Part shown: positions 42,185 to 51,716 of the stretch, one piece after another
Layout of the letters: every line of letters starts with the position of its first letter
How positions within the stretch are numbered: position 1 is the first letter of the stretch
Origin: Mycoplasmatota bacterium
Lineage (GTDB): Bacteria > Bacillota_I > Bacilli_A > Izemoplasmatales > Hujiaoplasmataceae
Reading direction: 5' to 3'
Assembly (NCBI GenBank): GCA_018622675.1
Contig: CP076020.1
Location: 1,302,001-1,366,000, forward strand
Length of the DNA stretch: 64,000 nt
Program-made: the position numbers and the translations under genes
The notes under the pieces: generated by a model
Seen by the model: only the letters and a program-made list of their open reading frames with translations
What the model was told of the DNA's origin: nothing
The model's database searches: none

Positions 42185-42261
42185 TGGTCGGGAAGACAGG
42201 ATTCGAACCTGCGACCTCCTGGTCCCAAACCAGGCGCTCTACCAAGCTAAGCTACTTCCCG
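42185..42261 (-). tRNA. tRNA-Pro (TGG)
   Basis: 77 nt with CCA. Acceptor CGGGAAG pairs with CTTCCCG, anticodon loop TTTGGGA gives TGG, T-loop TTCGAAT. 45 nt from tRNA-Cys, same transcript. Confidence 0.95.
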
Positions 42262-42266
42262 TATAC

Positions 42267-42343
42267 TGGCGCGCTCATCAGGAGTCGAACCCGAAACCTT
42301 TTGATCCGTAGTCAAACGCTCTATCCAATTGAGCTATGAGCGC
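42267..42343 (-). tRNA. tRNA-Arg (ACG)
   Basis: 77 nt with CCA. Acceptor GCGCTCA pairs with TGAGCGC, discriminator G73, anticodon loop CTACGGA gives ACG (A34 probably modified to inosine). 5 nt from tRNA-Pro. First tRNA of the minus-strand cluster. Confidence 0.95.
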
Positions 42344-42539
42344 AAATCGCCATATAGTTGGATGATGCATTTGTATAAGTAAAGGCATCGTTTCCTAATT
42401 CAAAGGCCGATATATATCTTATCAAAGTTTAAATAAAAAAGCAAGTTTTTTATTCAATTATATAAAAAAAATTTATGTAAGCATATTAGAAGAAAATATA
42501 GGCTCTTTTGGTTATAATGATGAATAGAAGGAGGCGTTT

Positions 42540-43382
42540 ATGATTTACTATTACCATAAAGACGCTATTCACATATCAAAAATAGATCTATTAGTAAATG
42601 ACTTAAAAGTTAGCAGGAGATTTTATACCAAAAAAATGGGTTTTAATATATTAGAAGAGAATTACAAATATATAGCTCTTACTGTCGATCATCAGAATGA
42701 AATTATTAGATTACATCAAGATAACAAAAATTCCGAAAAACAAGAGAAAATGAATATTTATCATTTTGCGATTCTATTACCAACGCGGAATGATTTAGGG
42801 AAATTTTTGCGGCATCTAATTGCTCAACAAATTCCAATAGATGGTGCAGCAGATCATTTAGTTAGTGAGGCAATTTATTTACAAGACCCCGATGGATTTG
42901 GAATAGAAATTTCTTGTGATAAAGATGATTCAACATGGAATACTAATGATAAATCAATAAAAATGGATACACTTCCATTCGATTACAAGGGTGTCTACTA
43001 TTCAGCTGATGATAACGATATTTTTTCTACATTACCTGTTGAATCAACTATCGGTCATCTACATTTACAAGTAGATAAACTTGAAGAAACAAAAGAATTT
43101 TATAACAAAATTATCGGATTTGATATCATCAATGATAGTATAAGAGATGCAGTATTTATGTCCGATAAGAATTATCATCATCATTTAGCAATAAACTCCT
43201 GGAAAGACTCTAAGAGCGGCCAACAAAAGATGAAATCTTTTACGATAACTTATCCTAACTGCGAAAAATATAAAGAAACTTATGATAACCTAATGAAACA
43301 AAATATATCATTCGAAGAAACTTCTCATGGCTTACTTGTGAAAGATCCTGAAAATACTCAAATTTACTTGAGCATTAAATAA
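42540..43382 (+). CDS. Two-domain VOC (glyoxalase/extradiol dioxygenase-fold) protein, CatE-like
   Basis: 280 aa. Two vicinal-oxygen-chelate repeats: IDLLVNDLKVSRRFYTKKMGF with LQDPDGFGIEIS, and LHLQVDKLEETKEFYNKIIGF with YHHHLAINSW and KDPENTQIYLSI. The His of the second domain (GHLHLQV and YHHHLA) and a C-terminal acidic residue could bind a metal as in CatE. Function is not certain; CatE proteins act on catechols or help under quinone stress. AGGAGG lies before the ATG. Single gene. Confidence 0.82.
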   Translation: MIYYYHKDAIHISKIDLLVNDLKVSRRFYTKKMGFNILEENYKYIALTVDHQNEIIRLHQDNKNSEKQEKMNIYHFAILLPTRNDLGKFLRHLIAQQIPIDGAADHLVSEAIYLQDPDGFGIEISCDKDDSTWNTNDKSIKMDTLPFDYKGVYYSADDNDIFSTLPVESTIGHLHLQVDKLEETKEFYNKIIGFDIINDSIRDAVFMSDKNYHHHLAINSWKDSKSGQQKMKSFTITYPNCEKYKETYDNLMKQNISFEETSHGLLVKDPENTQIYLSIK

Positions 43383-43410
43383 TTCCAACATATGTTGGAA
43401 TTATTTTTTA
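43381..43410. terminator. Bidirectional terminator
   Basis: AATTCCAACA (43381-43390) pairs with TGTTGGAATT (43393-43402), T-run after it on the plus side and A-rich DNA before it, between convergent genes. Confidence 0.9.
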
Positions 43411-44418
43411 TAATATGCCTGTAAACCTTAGTATTAATACTGTTAAAAATATAGAAAAAATGGAAATAATAGTTGTCCAGACAACACATTGATTGGCTAA
43501 ATCAGCGTCATTATCCATTTCTTTGGCCATCACAGCGCCAGTGATTGCCGTTGGTGACGCAAACAATGATATAAACGCAGGATAAACTAAATATGTGAAA
43601 TTAAAGTACTCTGAGTTTTGATCAATAATGACTGCAGCTCCTAAAACAACTAATGGTGCGACAAGTGCTCTCATGACTGTACCAATGAAAATTTGCTTAG
43701 ATAGATGTTTAATTACATAAAACTCAAATCTACCACCAAGCACTATTAGCGCTAATGGTGTCGTTGTTTGTCCTAGCCATTGAACAGGCAGGAAAATAAA
43801 TTTTAACTGATTTTGCATCATAAACACTGGATTACCTAAAGTATCTGTTTGTATAAAACTTCTAACAAACAACACAATTAAGCCTAAGAATATACCAATA
43901 ATTAAAGGATTAGAAATGATTTTTTTAATGGTGCTTATTACTTGTCCAGATTGATTGTCTTTTATATACATTGTTAACGCTAATACACTCAATATATTCA
44001 TTAAAGGAATAGCAATGGCAGATATCATAGATAAATTTATCACAGCTTGCTCACCACCAATAGCTTGTGCTAGTGGTATCCCTATGATAGCAAAATTAGC
44101 TCTAAATATAACTTGAACAATCACTCCTTTTTGTTTTTTCTCGGGAATAGCGATCTTTACGACAACCATCCCTAATATAAACAAAAAAACAATTCCTAAG
44201 CTAGCAAACCACACATGGTTCCATTCAATTGCACTAAATGATTCGATTTTGTAAATATTGTAAAATAATAAAGCTGGTAAAGATATTTTATAAACAAATT
44301 TATTAGCTATACTTAAAAAAGAATCATTAATAAACTTTATATGTTTTAAAAAATACCCAACAGCCATTAAAATAATAATTGGTAACACTGCATTGATAGC
44401 AAATAATAATGTCTCCAT
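43408..44418 (-). CDS. AEC (auxin efflux carrier) family transporter
   Basis: 336 aa with ten transmembrane segments in two halves. Features: AVLPIIILMAVGYFLKHIKFI, KISLPALLFYNIY, FRANFAIIGIPLAQAIGG, LGQTTTPLALIVLGGRFEF and FASPTAITGAVMAKEM. AEC proteins in bacteria export or import malate and similar organic acids; the substrate here is unknown. The ATG at 44418 follows AAGGATGAG. Followed by a terminator and not linked to nrdJ. Confidence 0.88.
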   Translation of the reverse strand: METLLFAINAVLPIIILMAVGYFLKHIKFINDSFLSIANKFVYKISLPALLFYNIYKIESFSAIEWNHVWFASLGIVFLFILGMVVVKIAIPEKKQKGVIVQVIFRANFAIIGIPLAQAIGGEQAVINLSMISAIAIPLMNILSVLALTMYIKDNQSGQVISTIKKIISNPLIIGIFLGLIVLFVRSFIQTDTLGNPVFMMQNQLKFIFLPVQWLGQTTTPLALIVLGGRFEFYVIKHLSKQIFIGTVMRALVAPLVVLGAAVIIDQNSEYFNFTYLVYPAFISLFASPTAITGAVMAKEMDNDADLANQCVVWTTIISIFSIFLTVLILRFTGIL

Positions 44419-44487
44419 AAACTCATCCTTATTTTTTATTTTCAAACATGATAATTATAACATATGAATAGGATTTTATGAAAAAAA

Positions 44488-44512
44488 ATGGTGTTGAAAT
44501 TCAACACCATAG
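44488..44512 (-). terminator. Terminator after nrdJ
   Basis: ATGGTGTTGA (44488-44497) pairs with TCAACACCAT (44501-44510) around AAT; the minus strand then has eight T. Confidence 0.9.
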
Positions 44513-44516
44513 TTTA

Positions 44517-46703
44517 TTAAATTGCGCATTTCTCATAATCACAATCATTATTAGAACATTGTATACATCCTTCTTTTTTTACAAGTACAGATTTGCAAAT
44601 CGGACATAGTTCTTTTTCAAATCGTTTTGGTTTATAAATAGTATCTTCAATAATAACATCTGTTTGATATTCTTTAACTTTTTTTGTTGTTAAATCTGTC
44701 CACTTTTCATCTACCTTGAATTTAGGTGGTAAAGCAGGATTTAGATCTTCAGTTTCTTCTGTTACACCTGATAAAATTCCAATTTTAGCACAACGGTCTC
44801 TAAAAACTGTAGCCCCTTTTAATCCTTTTTTCCAGGCTGTCATATAAATATTCATGACATCTTCAACAGTGGCACTATTTGGTAAATTGAATGTCGAAGA
44901 GATAGCTGTATCAACATATTTTTGAATCGTTGATTGTACTTCTGCTCTCTCTTGAAAACTGATATTTTGAGAAGTAATTCTTGTCCACTCTGGCAAATCA
45001 CTTGGATCAATGTCTAATGCTTTTGCCATAGCTAATGGTGTTTTTTCCCAAACAGTTATTTTCTTTTCTTGTTCAAACATAGAAATGATTCTTCTTGTAT
45101 AATTGATTTGGAAATAGGGTTCAACACCACCACTAACGCCTAATATGTTACTGATTGATCCAGTTGGAGCGATACTTAATAATCTTGAATTTCTCAAACC
45201 ATATTTTTTAATAATTTCATCGGTTTCTTTCTTAATTACAGTTTTATAAAATGTTGAAGCTGATATTTTGTCATAATCATATTCAGGAAAAACACCTTTT
45301 TCTTTAGCATTCAACGCACTAGCAATAGCGGCTTGGTTGATCATTCTACTCATCAACTCGTCAAGAAAAGCAATAAACTCATCTGACCCATATGGCATTT
45401 TCATGCTTAAAGCTAAATCCGCTAATCCCATAACGCCAAGTCCAACTTCTCTATATTTTTTCACATGTTCTCTTTGTTCTTTTAAGGCGTGCCTATCCCC
45501 TAACATTGTTAATAAATCATCAAGTGACCAAATCATCTCTTCGACTACGTGATCAAATCGTTCCCAATTAAATACTGCATCATCAGTAAAAGGATTTTTA
45601 ACAAAGGCATTTAAATTAACACTTCCTAAATTACAAGAACCATGAGCCATTAATGGTTGTTCACCACATGGGTTAGTTGCTGTAAATTTGACATCTTCAT
45701 ATTCACTCATTAAATGATAATCATTCATGTGATCGATGAACATGATACCAGGATCGCCCATTGTATGTGCTGAATAACTGATTAATTCAAGTAAATCTCT
45801 TGCTTTAACTTGTTTCAAAATATCTTCATAAGGTGTTGTATATCTCATTGACCAAACTTCATCAGCCTCTACAGCTTTCATAAATTCATCAGTTAAGGCA
45901 ACAGAGATATTGGCACCATTAATTTTTGTTAAATCTAATTTAGTCGTTATATACTCAATAATATCTGGGTGATCAACATTTAAAACTAACATTAAAGCCC
46001 CACGCCTGCTCTCTTGTTGAGTATTTAGAGTTGTGTGAGAATATTTTTCAGCAAAGACCATAACACCAGGTGTTGTATTCGAACTGTTATTAACCTTGGC
46101 ACCTTTTGGTCTAATATTAGAAAGATTCATCCCTTGACCACCACCATAACTATACGTTCTAGCTATTTGATAATCTACTTTATAGATGCTTTCTAAGCTG
46201 TCCTTAGGATCTTCAGTTACATAACAATTACTTCCTGTAATATTTCCTTCTCTACCAATAGCATAAAGGTTTCTACCTGCAAAGATTGCTTCTTTATGTC
46301 TAAGGATTTTTTGCAATGCAGGTCTTTTAAAAGAAACTCTTTTCAAAAATTCTTTCTTTGTTTCGTTAGGTAAAAGATATTTTTGCAAAATTAAGTCTTG
46401 GCGTTCATCATTATCACTCCATGGATTTTCTCGATCAAGTCGTTGTTTTTCCCTGTACTTTATGTAAGACTTAGCAACTTCATAATCTTTATTCTCCATT
46501 AAAAATAATTCAACTGTATCCTGAATTTTCTCAATAGAAACTTCTTCTATGCCTTCAAAATCCTCACATATTTTTTTTGCATATTCTGTACATTGAGCTT
46601 TTGTTTTCTTATTTCCTACACTTCGATAAGCTTTATACATTGCATCCGCAATTTTTTTCTTATCAAACTTTTCTTTAACACCATTCCTTTTTACAACAAA
46701 CAT
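44517..46703 (-). CDS. nrdJ: Adenosylcobalamin-dependent (class II) ribonucleoside-diphosphate reductase
   Basis: 728 aa. N-terminal ATP-cone (KRNGVKEKFDKKKIADAMYKA), then the radical site TATNPCGEQPLMAHGSCNLGS with Asn344, Cys346 and Glu348 and a redox Cys pair (Cys160 in TGSNCYV and Cys358). The C-terminal zinc/redox tail CPICKSV ... GCIQCSNNDCDYEKC is typical of NrdJ_Z. It needs vitamin B12 and works with or without oxygen. No class I or III enzyme is in the window. No cobalamin riboswitch is visible upstream. Confidence 0.95.
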   Translation of the reverse strand: MFVVKRNGVKEKFDKKKIADAMYKAYRSVGNKKTKAQCTEYAKKICEDFEGIEEVSIEKIQDTVELFLMENKDYEVAKSYIKYREKQRLDRENPWSDNDERQDLILQKYLLPNETKKEFLKRVSFKRPALQKILRHKEAIFAGRNLYAIGREGNITGSNCYVTEDPKDSLESIYKVDYQIARTYSYGGGQGMNLSNIRPKGAKVNNSSNTTPGVMVFAEKYSHTTLNTQQESRRGALMLVLNVDHPDIIEYITTKLDLTKINGANISVALTDEFMKAVEADEVWSMRYTTPYEDILKQVKARDLLELISYSAHTMGDPGIMFIDHMNDYHLMSEYEDVKFTATNPCGEQPLMAHGSCNLGSVNLNAFVKNPFTDDAVFNWERFDHVVEEMIWSLDDLLTMLGDRHALKEQREHVKKYREVGLGVMGLADLALSMKMPYGSDEFIAFLDELMSRMINQAAIASALNAKEKGVFPEYDYDKISASTFYKTVIKKETDEIIKKYGLRNSRLLSIAPTGSISNILGVSGGVEPYFQINYTRRIISMFEQEKKITVWEKTPLAMAKALDIDPSDLPEWTRITSQNISFQERAEVQSTIQKYVDTAISSTFNLPNSATVEDVMNIYMTAWKKGLKGATVFRDRCAKIGILSGVTEETEDLNPALPPKFKVDEKWTDLTTKKVKEYQTDVIIEDTIYKPKRFEKELCPICKSVLVKKEGCIQCSNNDCDYEKCAI

Positions 46704-46724
46704 CTTTCTTCCTCCCTTATATTT

Positions 46725-46790
46725 TATAAAAAAAAATACCAGTTATGTCACCTGTATTTTAAAAACAATTAATTGATTTTATTATACAAG
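46725..46790 (-). promoter_or_regulatory. nrdJ leader: -10 and terminator-like hairpin
   Basis: TATAAT (46781-46786, minus) followed about 20-50 nt later by AAATAC ... GTATTT (outer stem of a 6-bp plus 3-bp hairpin) and eight or nine T just before the nrdJ ribosome site GGGAGG. It may end gltX transcripts or act as an attenuator in the nrdJ leader if the -10 is real. Weak evidence for either. Confidence 0.4.
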
Positions 46791-46839
46791 ATAAACTGAT
46801 ATTTTTATAGTGAAAAAATAATATTTTTTTAGATTATAA

Positions 46840-48495
46840 CTATAATAAATTTTTTGTATATTTAATTCGCTCTATAACTCGCTCTTCACCTAAAATTTGT
46901 AAAATATCATAAAAATTAGGAGTATCTGGTTTTCCACACGATGCAATTCTAATAATCTCAGCATAGTCTCCTACATGACCAATGAATTCATCTGGATTTT
47001 TCTTATAATCTTTTGGCCTAGCTGCAAATTTTCTTTCAACTGCCTTGTTTTTAAGTTTATTAAACCACTCATTTTGGTCTAATTTAAGCCCTGTGTCTTT
47101 CATATATTCATCTAAAATATCCTTAATCAATTGAGAGTCAAACCGATCACTAAAAGGCAAAACTTGAATCATTTCATAAAAATACTTATCATACATAAAA
47201 CTTACAAAAGAAAATACATCACTATATTTTTCATGGTCTTTTCTAGGCTTTTTCTGATTTCTTCCAATATTAATAATTGCTTCAAAATAATCTCTATCTA
47301 GCTCTATAAGTTCCTGTAGTCTAGGCTCATATTTTTTAGCATAAGTTAATGCTTTATCAGTAAATGAAGTCGCATCCATTATTGATAATCTATCCTTAGA
47401 GATCGACTTAATTTTTTCTATATCAAACAAAGCGCCATCTAAACTCATTTTATTAAAGGATAATTCAAAATCATAAATATTGGATTCTGGATTTTGAATT
47501 CGCCATTCTTCAAAATTACTATTAGCTAGGGTCATAAGATATTCTAAGAAACCTTCAATTGGATAGCCTTTTTCTAAGAAATAATCAACACTCGCTTCCT
47601 CATCTTTTCTTTTTGATAGTTTCCTTCTTTTTCCATCATCTAGTTTCATAATTACAGGAAAATGAGCATAAATGGGTCTTTGCCAATTAAGTCGATCAAA
47701 CATTTCAAGATGAATAGGCGCTGAAGACATCCATTCTTCTCCTCTTGTAATATGTGTCGTTCTCATAAAATGATCATCAACAACGTGAGCGAAATGGTAT
47801 GTTGGTAGTTTATCACTTTTCATAATCACAATATCCAATATATTTTCAGGAAACTCAATATCTCCTCTAATAGCATCTGTAAAACTAACTCTTTGATCAT
47901 CTTTACCATTTGATTTAAATCGAATAACAAAATCATCACCATTCTGAATTCTTTCAAGAACATCATTTGGATTCAAATGTCTACAAGTTGCAAATTTTCC
48001 ATAGTAACCAGGAAGTAATTTATTTTTTTCTTGATGTTTTCTAGTTGCTGCTAAATCATCATGTGTGCAAAAACAAGGATATGCATCTCCAGTGGCAATC
48101 ATTGATTTAATGACTGCATGGTAAATCTCTTTTCTTTTTGATTGAACCAAGGGCCCATAAGGTGTATTTTCATCCATATAACTCTCATCTGGTACTATAC
48201 CAAATGTTTTTAATTGTTCAATAACTTTATCCCCGGAACCTTTTATTTCTCGTTTTTGATCAGTGTCCTCTAATCTTAAGAAAAAGACTCCATTTGTTTG
48301 TTTAGCAAATCTATAACTAACCAATGATGTGAATAAAGAACCTGTATGTAAAAAACCTGTTGGACTTGGAGCAAACCTTGTTACAATTGCATTTTCAGGT
48401 AAGTCTCTTTTTGGATATTTATTTTCTAAATCATTCATTGTTAAATTAATTTCAGGAAAAATCGCATTTGCGATTTCTTGTAATTTTTTATTCAT
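46840..48495 (-). CDS. gltX: Glutamyl-tRNA synthetase
   Basis: 551 aa. TRFAPSPTGFLHTGSLFTSLVSYRF holds the HIGH-class signature (FLHTG) and RRKLSKRKDEE the KMSKS motif. C-terminal anticodon-binding helical domain is present. Longer than the usual 470-490 aa because of N-terminal residues 1-40 (KKLQEIANAIFPEINLTMND), a form seen in some Bacillota, where GltX may be the YqeY/GluX-type. The ATG at 48495 follows GAGAGGAG. Divergent to the desulfidase gene. It does not appear to be T-box controlled. Confidence 0.93.
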   Translation of the reverse strand: MNKKLQEIANAIFPEINLTMNDLENKYPKRDLPENAIVTRFAPSPTGFLHTGSLFTSLVSYRFAKQTNGVFFLRLEDTDQKREIKGSGDKVIEQLKTFGIVPDESYMDENTPYGPLVQSKRKEIYHAVIKSMIATGDAYPCFCTHDDLAATRKHQEKNKLLPGYYGKFATCRHLNPNDVLERIQNGDDFVIRFKSNGKDDQRVSFTDAIRGDIEFPENILDIVIMKSDKLPTYHFAHVVDDHFMRTTHITRGEEWMSSAPIHLEMFDRLNWQRPIYAHFPVIMKLDDGKRRKLSKRKDEEASVDYFLEKGYPIEGFLEYLMTLANSNFEEWRIQNPESNIYDFELSFNKMSLDGALFDIEKIKSISKDRLSIMDATSFTDKALTYAKKYEPRLQELIELDRDYFEAIINIGRNQKKPRKDHEKYSDVFSFVSFMYDKYFYEMIQVLPFSDRFDSQLIKDILDEYMKDTGLKLDQNEWFNKLKNKAVERKFAARPKDYKKNPDEFIGHVGDYAEIIRIASCGKPDTPNFYDILQILGEERVIERIKYTKNLL

Positions 48496-48648
48496 ATAAT
48501 TAATGACTCCTCTCAACATTTATATAACGATAATATTATATCACAAAACAAAGAATATTAAAGTATGATTAAATGCACATAGAGTGATTGACTTTGATTA
48601 TTTACTATGCTAATATCGTATTAAAGATAATAAAGAAGAGGTTTATAA

Positions 48649-49932
48649 ATGTCAATGAACTATGAAAAGCAAATTTATCAAATACTTGAAGAAGAACTGG
48701 TTCCTGCAAAAGGCTGTACAGAACCAATAGCTATTGCTTTTGCTTCTGCTAAAGCAAGAGAAATTTTAGGTTCAATCCCAGAAAAAATAATAGTTTCAGC
48801 CAGTGGTAACTTAATAAAAAACATCCGATGTGTCACAGTACCAAATACTGGTAATCTTGTCGGTATTGAAGCAGCCGCAATCGCCGGAATGATTGGTGGC
48901 GATAGTTCATTAGATTTAGAAGTTATTTCCAATATTAATAACGATGATTTACAAACGATAAATCAATATATTTTAAAAAAAATGGTTAAAACCACTTTGT
49001 TAGATACCAACCTAAATCTTCATTTTACTTTGAAAGCTATTCGTAACAATGATTTTGTAACTATAGAAATACAAAACCTACATACAAATATAGTAAAGAT
49101 AATAAAAAACAATCAAATTATTTTTGAGAAGGATGATATTAAAAAAGATTATTTTGGCGTTGAAACTGATCGGTCTTTTTTAACCATTGAAGGTATTGTA
49201 GACTTTGCAAATCATACAGATTATAAAAAACTAAAAAGCATTTTGAGTCGGCAAATAAGAGACAATATGGCTATCGCCGAAAAAGGCATCAATGGACAAT
49301 TTGGTGTTGAAATTGGTAAAACGATTTTAAAACATGATAAAACTATATTTGGAAAAATCAAGGCTTACACAGCCGCCGCCTCAGAGGCTCGTATGAGCGG
49401 TTGTTCATTGCCGGTTATTACTAATTCGGGCAGTGGAAACCAAGGCATTGCATCTTCTATCCCAGTGATTATATACGCTGATTATTTAGGTGTTTCAGGA
49501 GAAAAAATGTTACGTGCACTTGTTTTATCTAACTTACTAACAATATATCAAAAAGGTTATATTGGAAGATTATCTGCTTTTTGTGGGGCAATTAGTGCGA
49601 CTGTATCAAGTGGTGCGACTATTACCTATTTAGAAGGCGGTTCAGTTGAACAAGTAAAAATGTCTATTACCAATGCCTTAGCCAATGTATCTGGCGTTGT
49701 ATGTGATGGGGCTAAACCTTCATGTGCGTCAAAAATAGTGACAGGCCTTGAAGCATCTTTTCTAGGCCATCACATAGCGATGGAAAATAAACAATACAAT
49801 CCTTTATCTGGCATCTTAAAAGACAGTGCTGATGACACCATTACTGCTGTCGGTAAAATGGCAAGCGAAGGAATGAAAGATACAGATCGAGTTATTTTAG
49901 CACTGATGCTTGAAAATAAAGACATGCTTTAA
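48649..49932 (+). CDS. L-cysteine desulfidase / L-serine deaminase-like Fe-S enzyme (CyuA/YhaM family)
   Basis: 427 aa, UPF0597 family. Signatures: ELVPAKGCTEPIAIAFA (Cys24-region), NTGNLVGIEAAAIAG, NSGSGNQGIASS and CDGAKPSCASKI; the conserved Cys residues hold a [4Fe-4S] cluster. In E. coli CyuA degrades L-cysteine to pyruvate, sulfide and ammonia under anaerobic conditions. Together with the MalY-like lyase this suggests active thiol amino acid catabolism. GAAGAGG ribosome site; monocistronic. Confidence 0.88.
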   Translation: MSMNYEKQIYQILEEELVPAKGCTEPIAIAFASAKAREILGSIPEKIIVSASGNLIKNIRCVTVPNTGNLVGIEAAAIAGMIGGDSSLDLEVISNINNDDLQTINQYILKKMVKTTLLDTNLNLHFTLKAIRNNDFVTIEIQNLHTNIVKIIKNNQIIFEKDDIKKDYFGVETDRSFLTIEGIVDFANHTDYKKLKSILSRQIRDNMAIAEKGINGQFGVEIGKTILKHDKTIFGKIKAYTAAASEARMSGCSLPVITNSGSGNQGIASSIPVIIYADYLGVSGEKMLRALVLSNLLTIYQKGYIGRLSAFCGAISATVSSGATITYLEGGSVEQVKMSITNALANVSGVVCDGAKPSCASKIVTGLEASFLGHHIAMENKQYNPLSGILKDSADDTITAVGKMASEGMKDTDRVILALMLENKDML

Positions 49933-49952
49933 AACATATAAATTATAAGAAG

Positions 49953-49990
49953 AAAACCCCGTTATATTTTTAAAATAACGGGGTTTTTTT
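49953..49990. terminator. Strong bidirectional terminator
   Basis: AAAACCCCGTTAT (49953-49965) with ATAACGGGGTTTT (49975-49987), 13 bp, and T/A runs on both sides. Confidence 0.93.
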
Positions 49991-51216
49991 TATTTTAATG
50001 CTTTAATCCTACTAGAAACAGGAGGATGTGAATACATCAATTTCACATATAATGGATGTGGTGTTAAGTTAGCGTAATTTTCTCTAGATAATTTCTTAAG
50101 TGCAGATATCAATTCTTCTTCATTGTAATTGTCTTTGACAAAATGGTCTGCTTGATACTCAAACCTCCTTGATATAAACGAACTAACCATCGATACAATC
50201 GTTAATACCGGTGATAATATAATAGAATATAAAATTAAATTAAAGCCAATATTTATTTCACTAAAACCAAATGCTTCACTAAATATTGATTGCTCTAAAA
50301 ACAATGTTAAGAATAATATATAAATACTTAGTACTACTATGGTTTGAAACAAGTTATAAATAATGTGTTTATATTTACTGTGGCCAATCTCGTGTGCTAA
50401 AACAGCTACTATCTCTTCGTCCGTCATTTTCTCTATCAAAGTATCATATAATACAATTCTTTTTGACTTTCCAAAACCAGAAAAATATGCATTCAGTTTT
50501 GAAGATCTTTTGGATGCATCCATGACTGATATTTTATCTATTTGGTAGCCAACACTATGAGCAAAAACATGAATTTTCTTTTTAAGTTCTCCATCTTTTA
50601 AAGGTTTTAATTTATTAAATAATGGGACGATGACACTGGTATATATTAAATTAACTACAATGATAATAACAATGAGTGATAGCCAAGCATATATGAAAAA
50701 CATCCAGTTAGTATTTTTATTCAAAGCCAATAAGCCATAAATCAAACCCCCACCTAAAAAAAGAGTTAGGATAAATGACTTAATTTTATCATTAACAAAA
50801 GTTTTCTTTGTCATTTTGTTAAAGCCAAAGGATGCTTCTATTTTAAAAGCTCTAATATAAGCAAAAACAGTTTCAACAATAAAATTGATGACATAATAAA
50901 ATAATAAAAACATTAATATCTCAATATAATAGCTTTGGTAGATGGATACAACAAAGTCATTTAACCAGTTAAAAAAACCTGATGCCAATAAAACAACAAT
51001 GACCAATAAATTTACAGTCTTTATCACTAAGCCAAACTTATAGTTGGTCATAGCATATTCTTGGTATTTTTCATATGCTTTATCTTCATAGACATCTTTA
51101 ACAAGTTCTGGTATCTCTGCATTCCTATTTTTATAATTTAATATAGATAGCCATAAATCAAAAACAAACATGATAATTAATAAGGCATAAATCATCATTT
51201 GAATAGTTGCTTCCAT
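49990..51216 (-). CDS. M48 family (Ste24-like) membrane zinc metalloprotease
   Basis: 408 aa. Several transmembrane segments as in Peptidase_M48_N (to about 200), then the zinc motif AHEIGHSKYKH (His275, Glu276, His279) and third ligand Glu in RRFEYQADHFV. The M48A/Ste24 form has the C-terminal domain inside. It probably cleaves membrane proteins or peptides; no prenylation is implied in bacteria. AAGGGGG precedes the ATG. It is downstream of the small ORF at 51251-51520 in the same direction (34 nt gap). Confidence 0.9.
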   Translation of the reverse strand: MEATIQMMIYALLIIMFVFDLWLSILNYKNRNAEIPELVKDVYEDKAYEKYQEYAMTNYKFGLVIKTVNLLVIVVLLASGFFNWLNDFVVSIYQSYYIEILMFLLFYYVINFIVETVFAYIRAFKIEASFGFNKMTKKTFVNDKIKSFILTLFLGGGLIYGLLALNKNTNWMFFIYAWLSLIVIIIVVNLIYTSVIVPLFNKLKPLKDGELKKKIHVFAHSVGYQIDKISVMDASKRSSKLNAYFSGFGKSKRIVLYDTLIEKMTDEEIVAVLAHEIGHSKYKHIIYNLFQTIVVLSIYILFLTLFLEQSIFSEAFGFSEINIGFNLILYSIILSPVLTIVSMVSSFISRRFEYQADHFVKDNYNEEELISALKKLSRENYANLTPHPLYVKLMYSHPPVSSRIKALK

Positions 51217-51250
51217 TGTAAGCCCCCTTCTATTTCATATACTTTATTGG

Positions 51251-51520
51251 TCATATGACCGTCATAGTCAAAGATAAAATCCCATATAGCACACCTTTTT
51301 CTTCAGTCATCAAGAAATATTGACTAATGACAAAGCCATCATATTTTATAACTGTATTGCCAACAAATTGATCATTCATGGGAATAACCTTATCTTTTAA
51401 TACGACATTTTCTTGATTATATAAAGCAAAATTATAAGCCTTAAAAGCCGGCCATAACTTTTCAAATTCAACTGATTTTAACCTGATTTGAACAGCTTTA
51501 TAAATGTCTTGCAAGTTCAT
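51251..51520 (-). CDS. Small protein of unknown function
   Basis: 89 aa. MNLQDIYKAVQIRLKSVEFEKLWPAFKAYNFALYNQE is represented by the core EFEKLWPAFKAYNFALY. Not recognised; mixed alpha/beta with no signal or membrane segment except a hydrophobic tail (YGILSLTMTVI). GGAG precedes the ATG at 51520. In the same direction as the M48 gene and probably cotranscribed. Could be a partner of it but nothing shows this. Confidence 0.65.
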   Translation of the reverse strand: MNLQDIYKAVQIRLKSVEFEKLWPAFKAYNFALYNQENVVLKDKVIPMNDQFVGNTVIKYDGFVISQYFLMTEEKGVLYGILSLTMTVI

Positions 51521-51637
51521 AATAATCTCCGAAAATTAATCCTTTTTTATAGTATACCATATGTAAACAAGAATTAAATCGCCTATAATTAATTCGAATT
51601 AGAAATAGTTTATTATACAACTTCTAGCCATGCATAT

Positions 51638-51692
51638 TGGTTAGACACGTCTAACAAATAAGTTATAATATGTTTGTAGAACAAAAGTTCTA
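51638..51692 (+). promoter_or_regulatory. pdh promoter with two inverted repeats
   Basis: TATAAT -10 (51664-51669) and a TTAGAC -35 (51641-51646) with 17-nt spacing. TTAGACACGTCTAA (51641-51654) is an inverted repeat over the -35, and TAGAACAAAAGTTCTA (51677-51692) is another over the transcription start; the centres are 37 nt apart. The half sites TAGAC/TAGAAC are alike. They look like operators for one dimeric regulator acting at both sites. Confidence 0.6.
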
Positions 51693-51716
51693 AATAAGCA
51701 TAGGAGGTTTATATAT

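Noticed and set aside
42060-42245. Minus-strand ORF over the tRNA genes
   Set aside because: It is a reading of tRNA-Cys and tRNA-Pro sequence.
46704-46840. Cobalamin riboswitch or NrdR boxes upstream of nrdJ
   Set aside because: The space is too short for a cobalamin aptamer, and no B12-box or ACAC-TATA-GTGT-like palindrome is seen.
48496-48648. T-box leader upstream of gltX
   Set aside because: No T-box sequence or specifier hairpin could be found.
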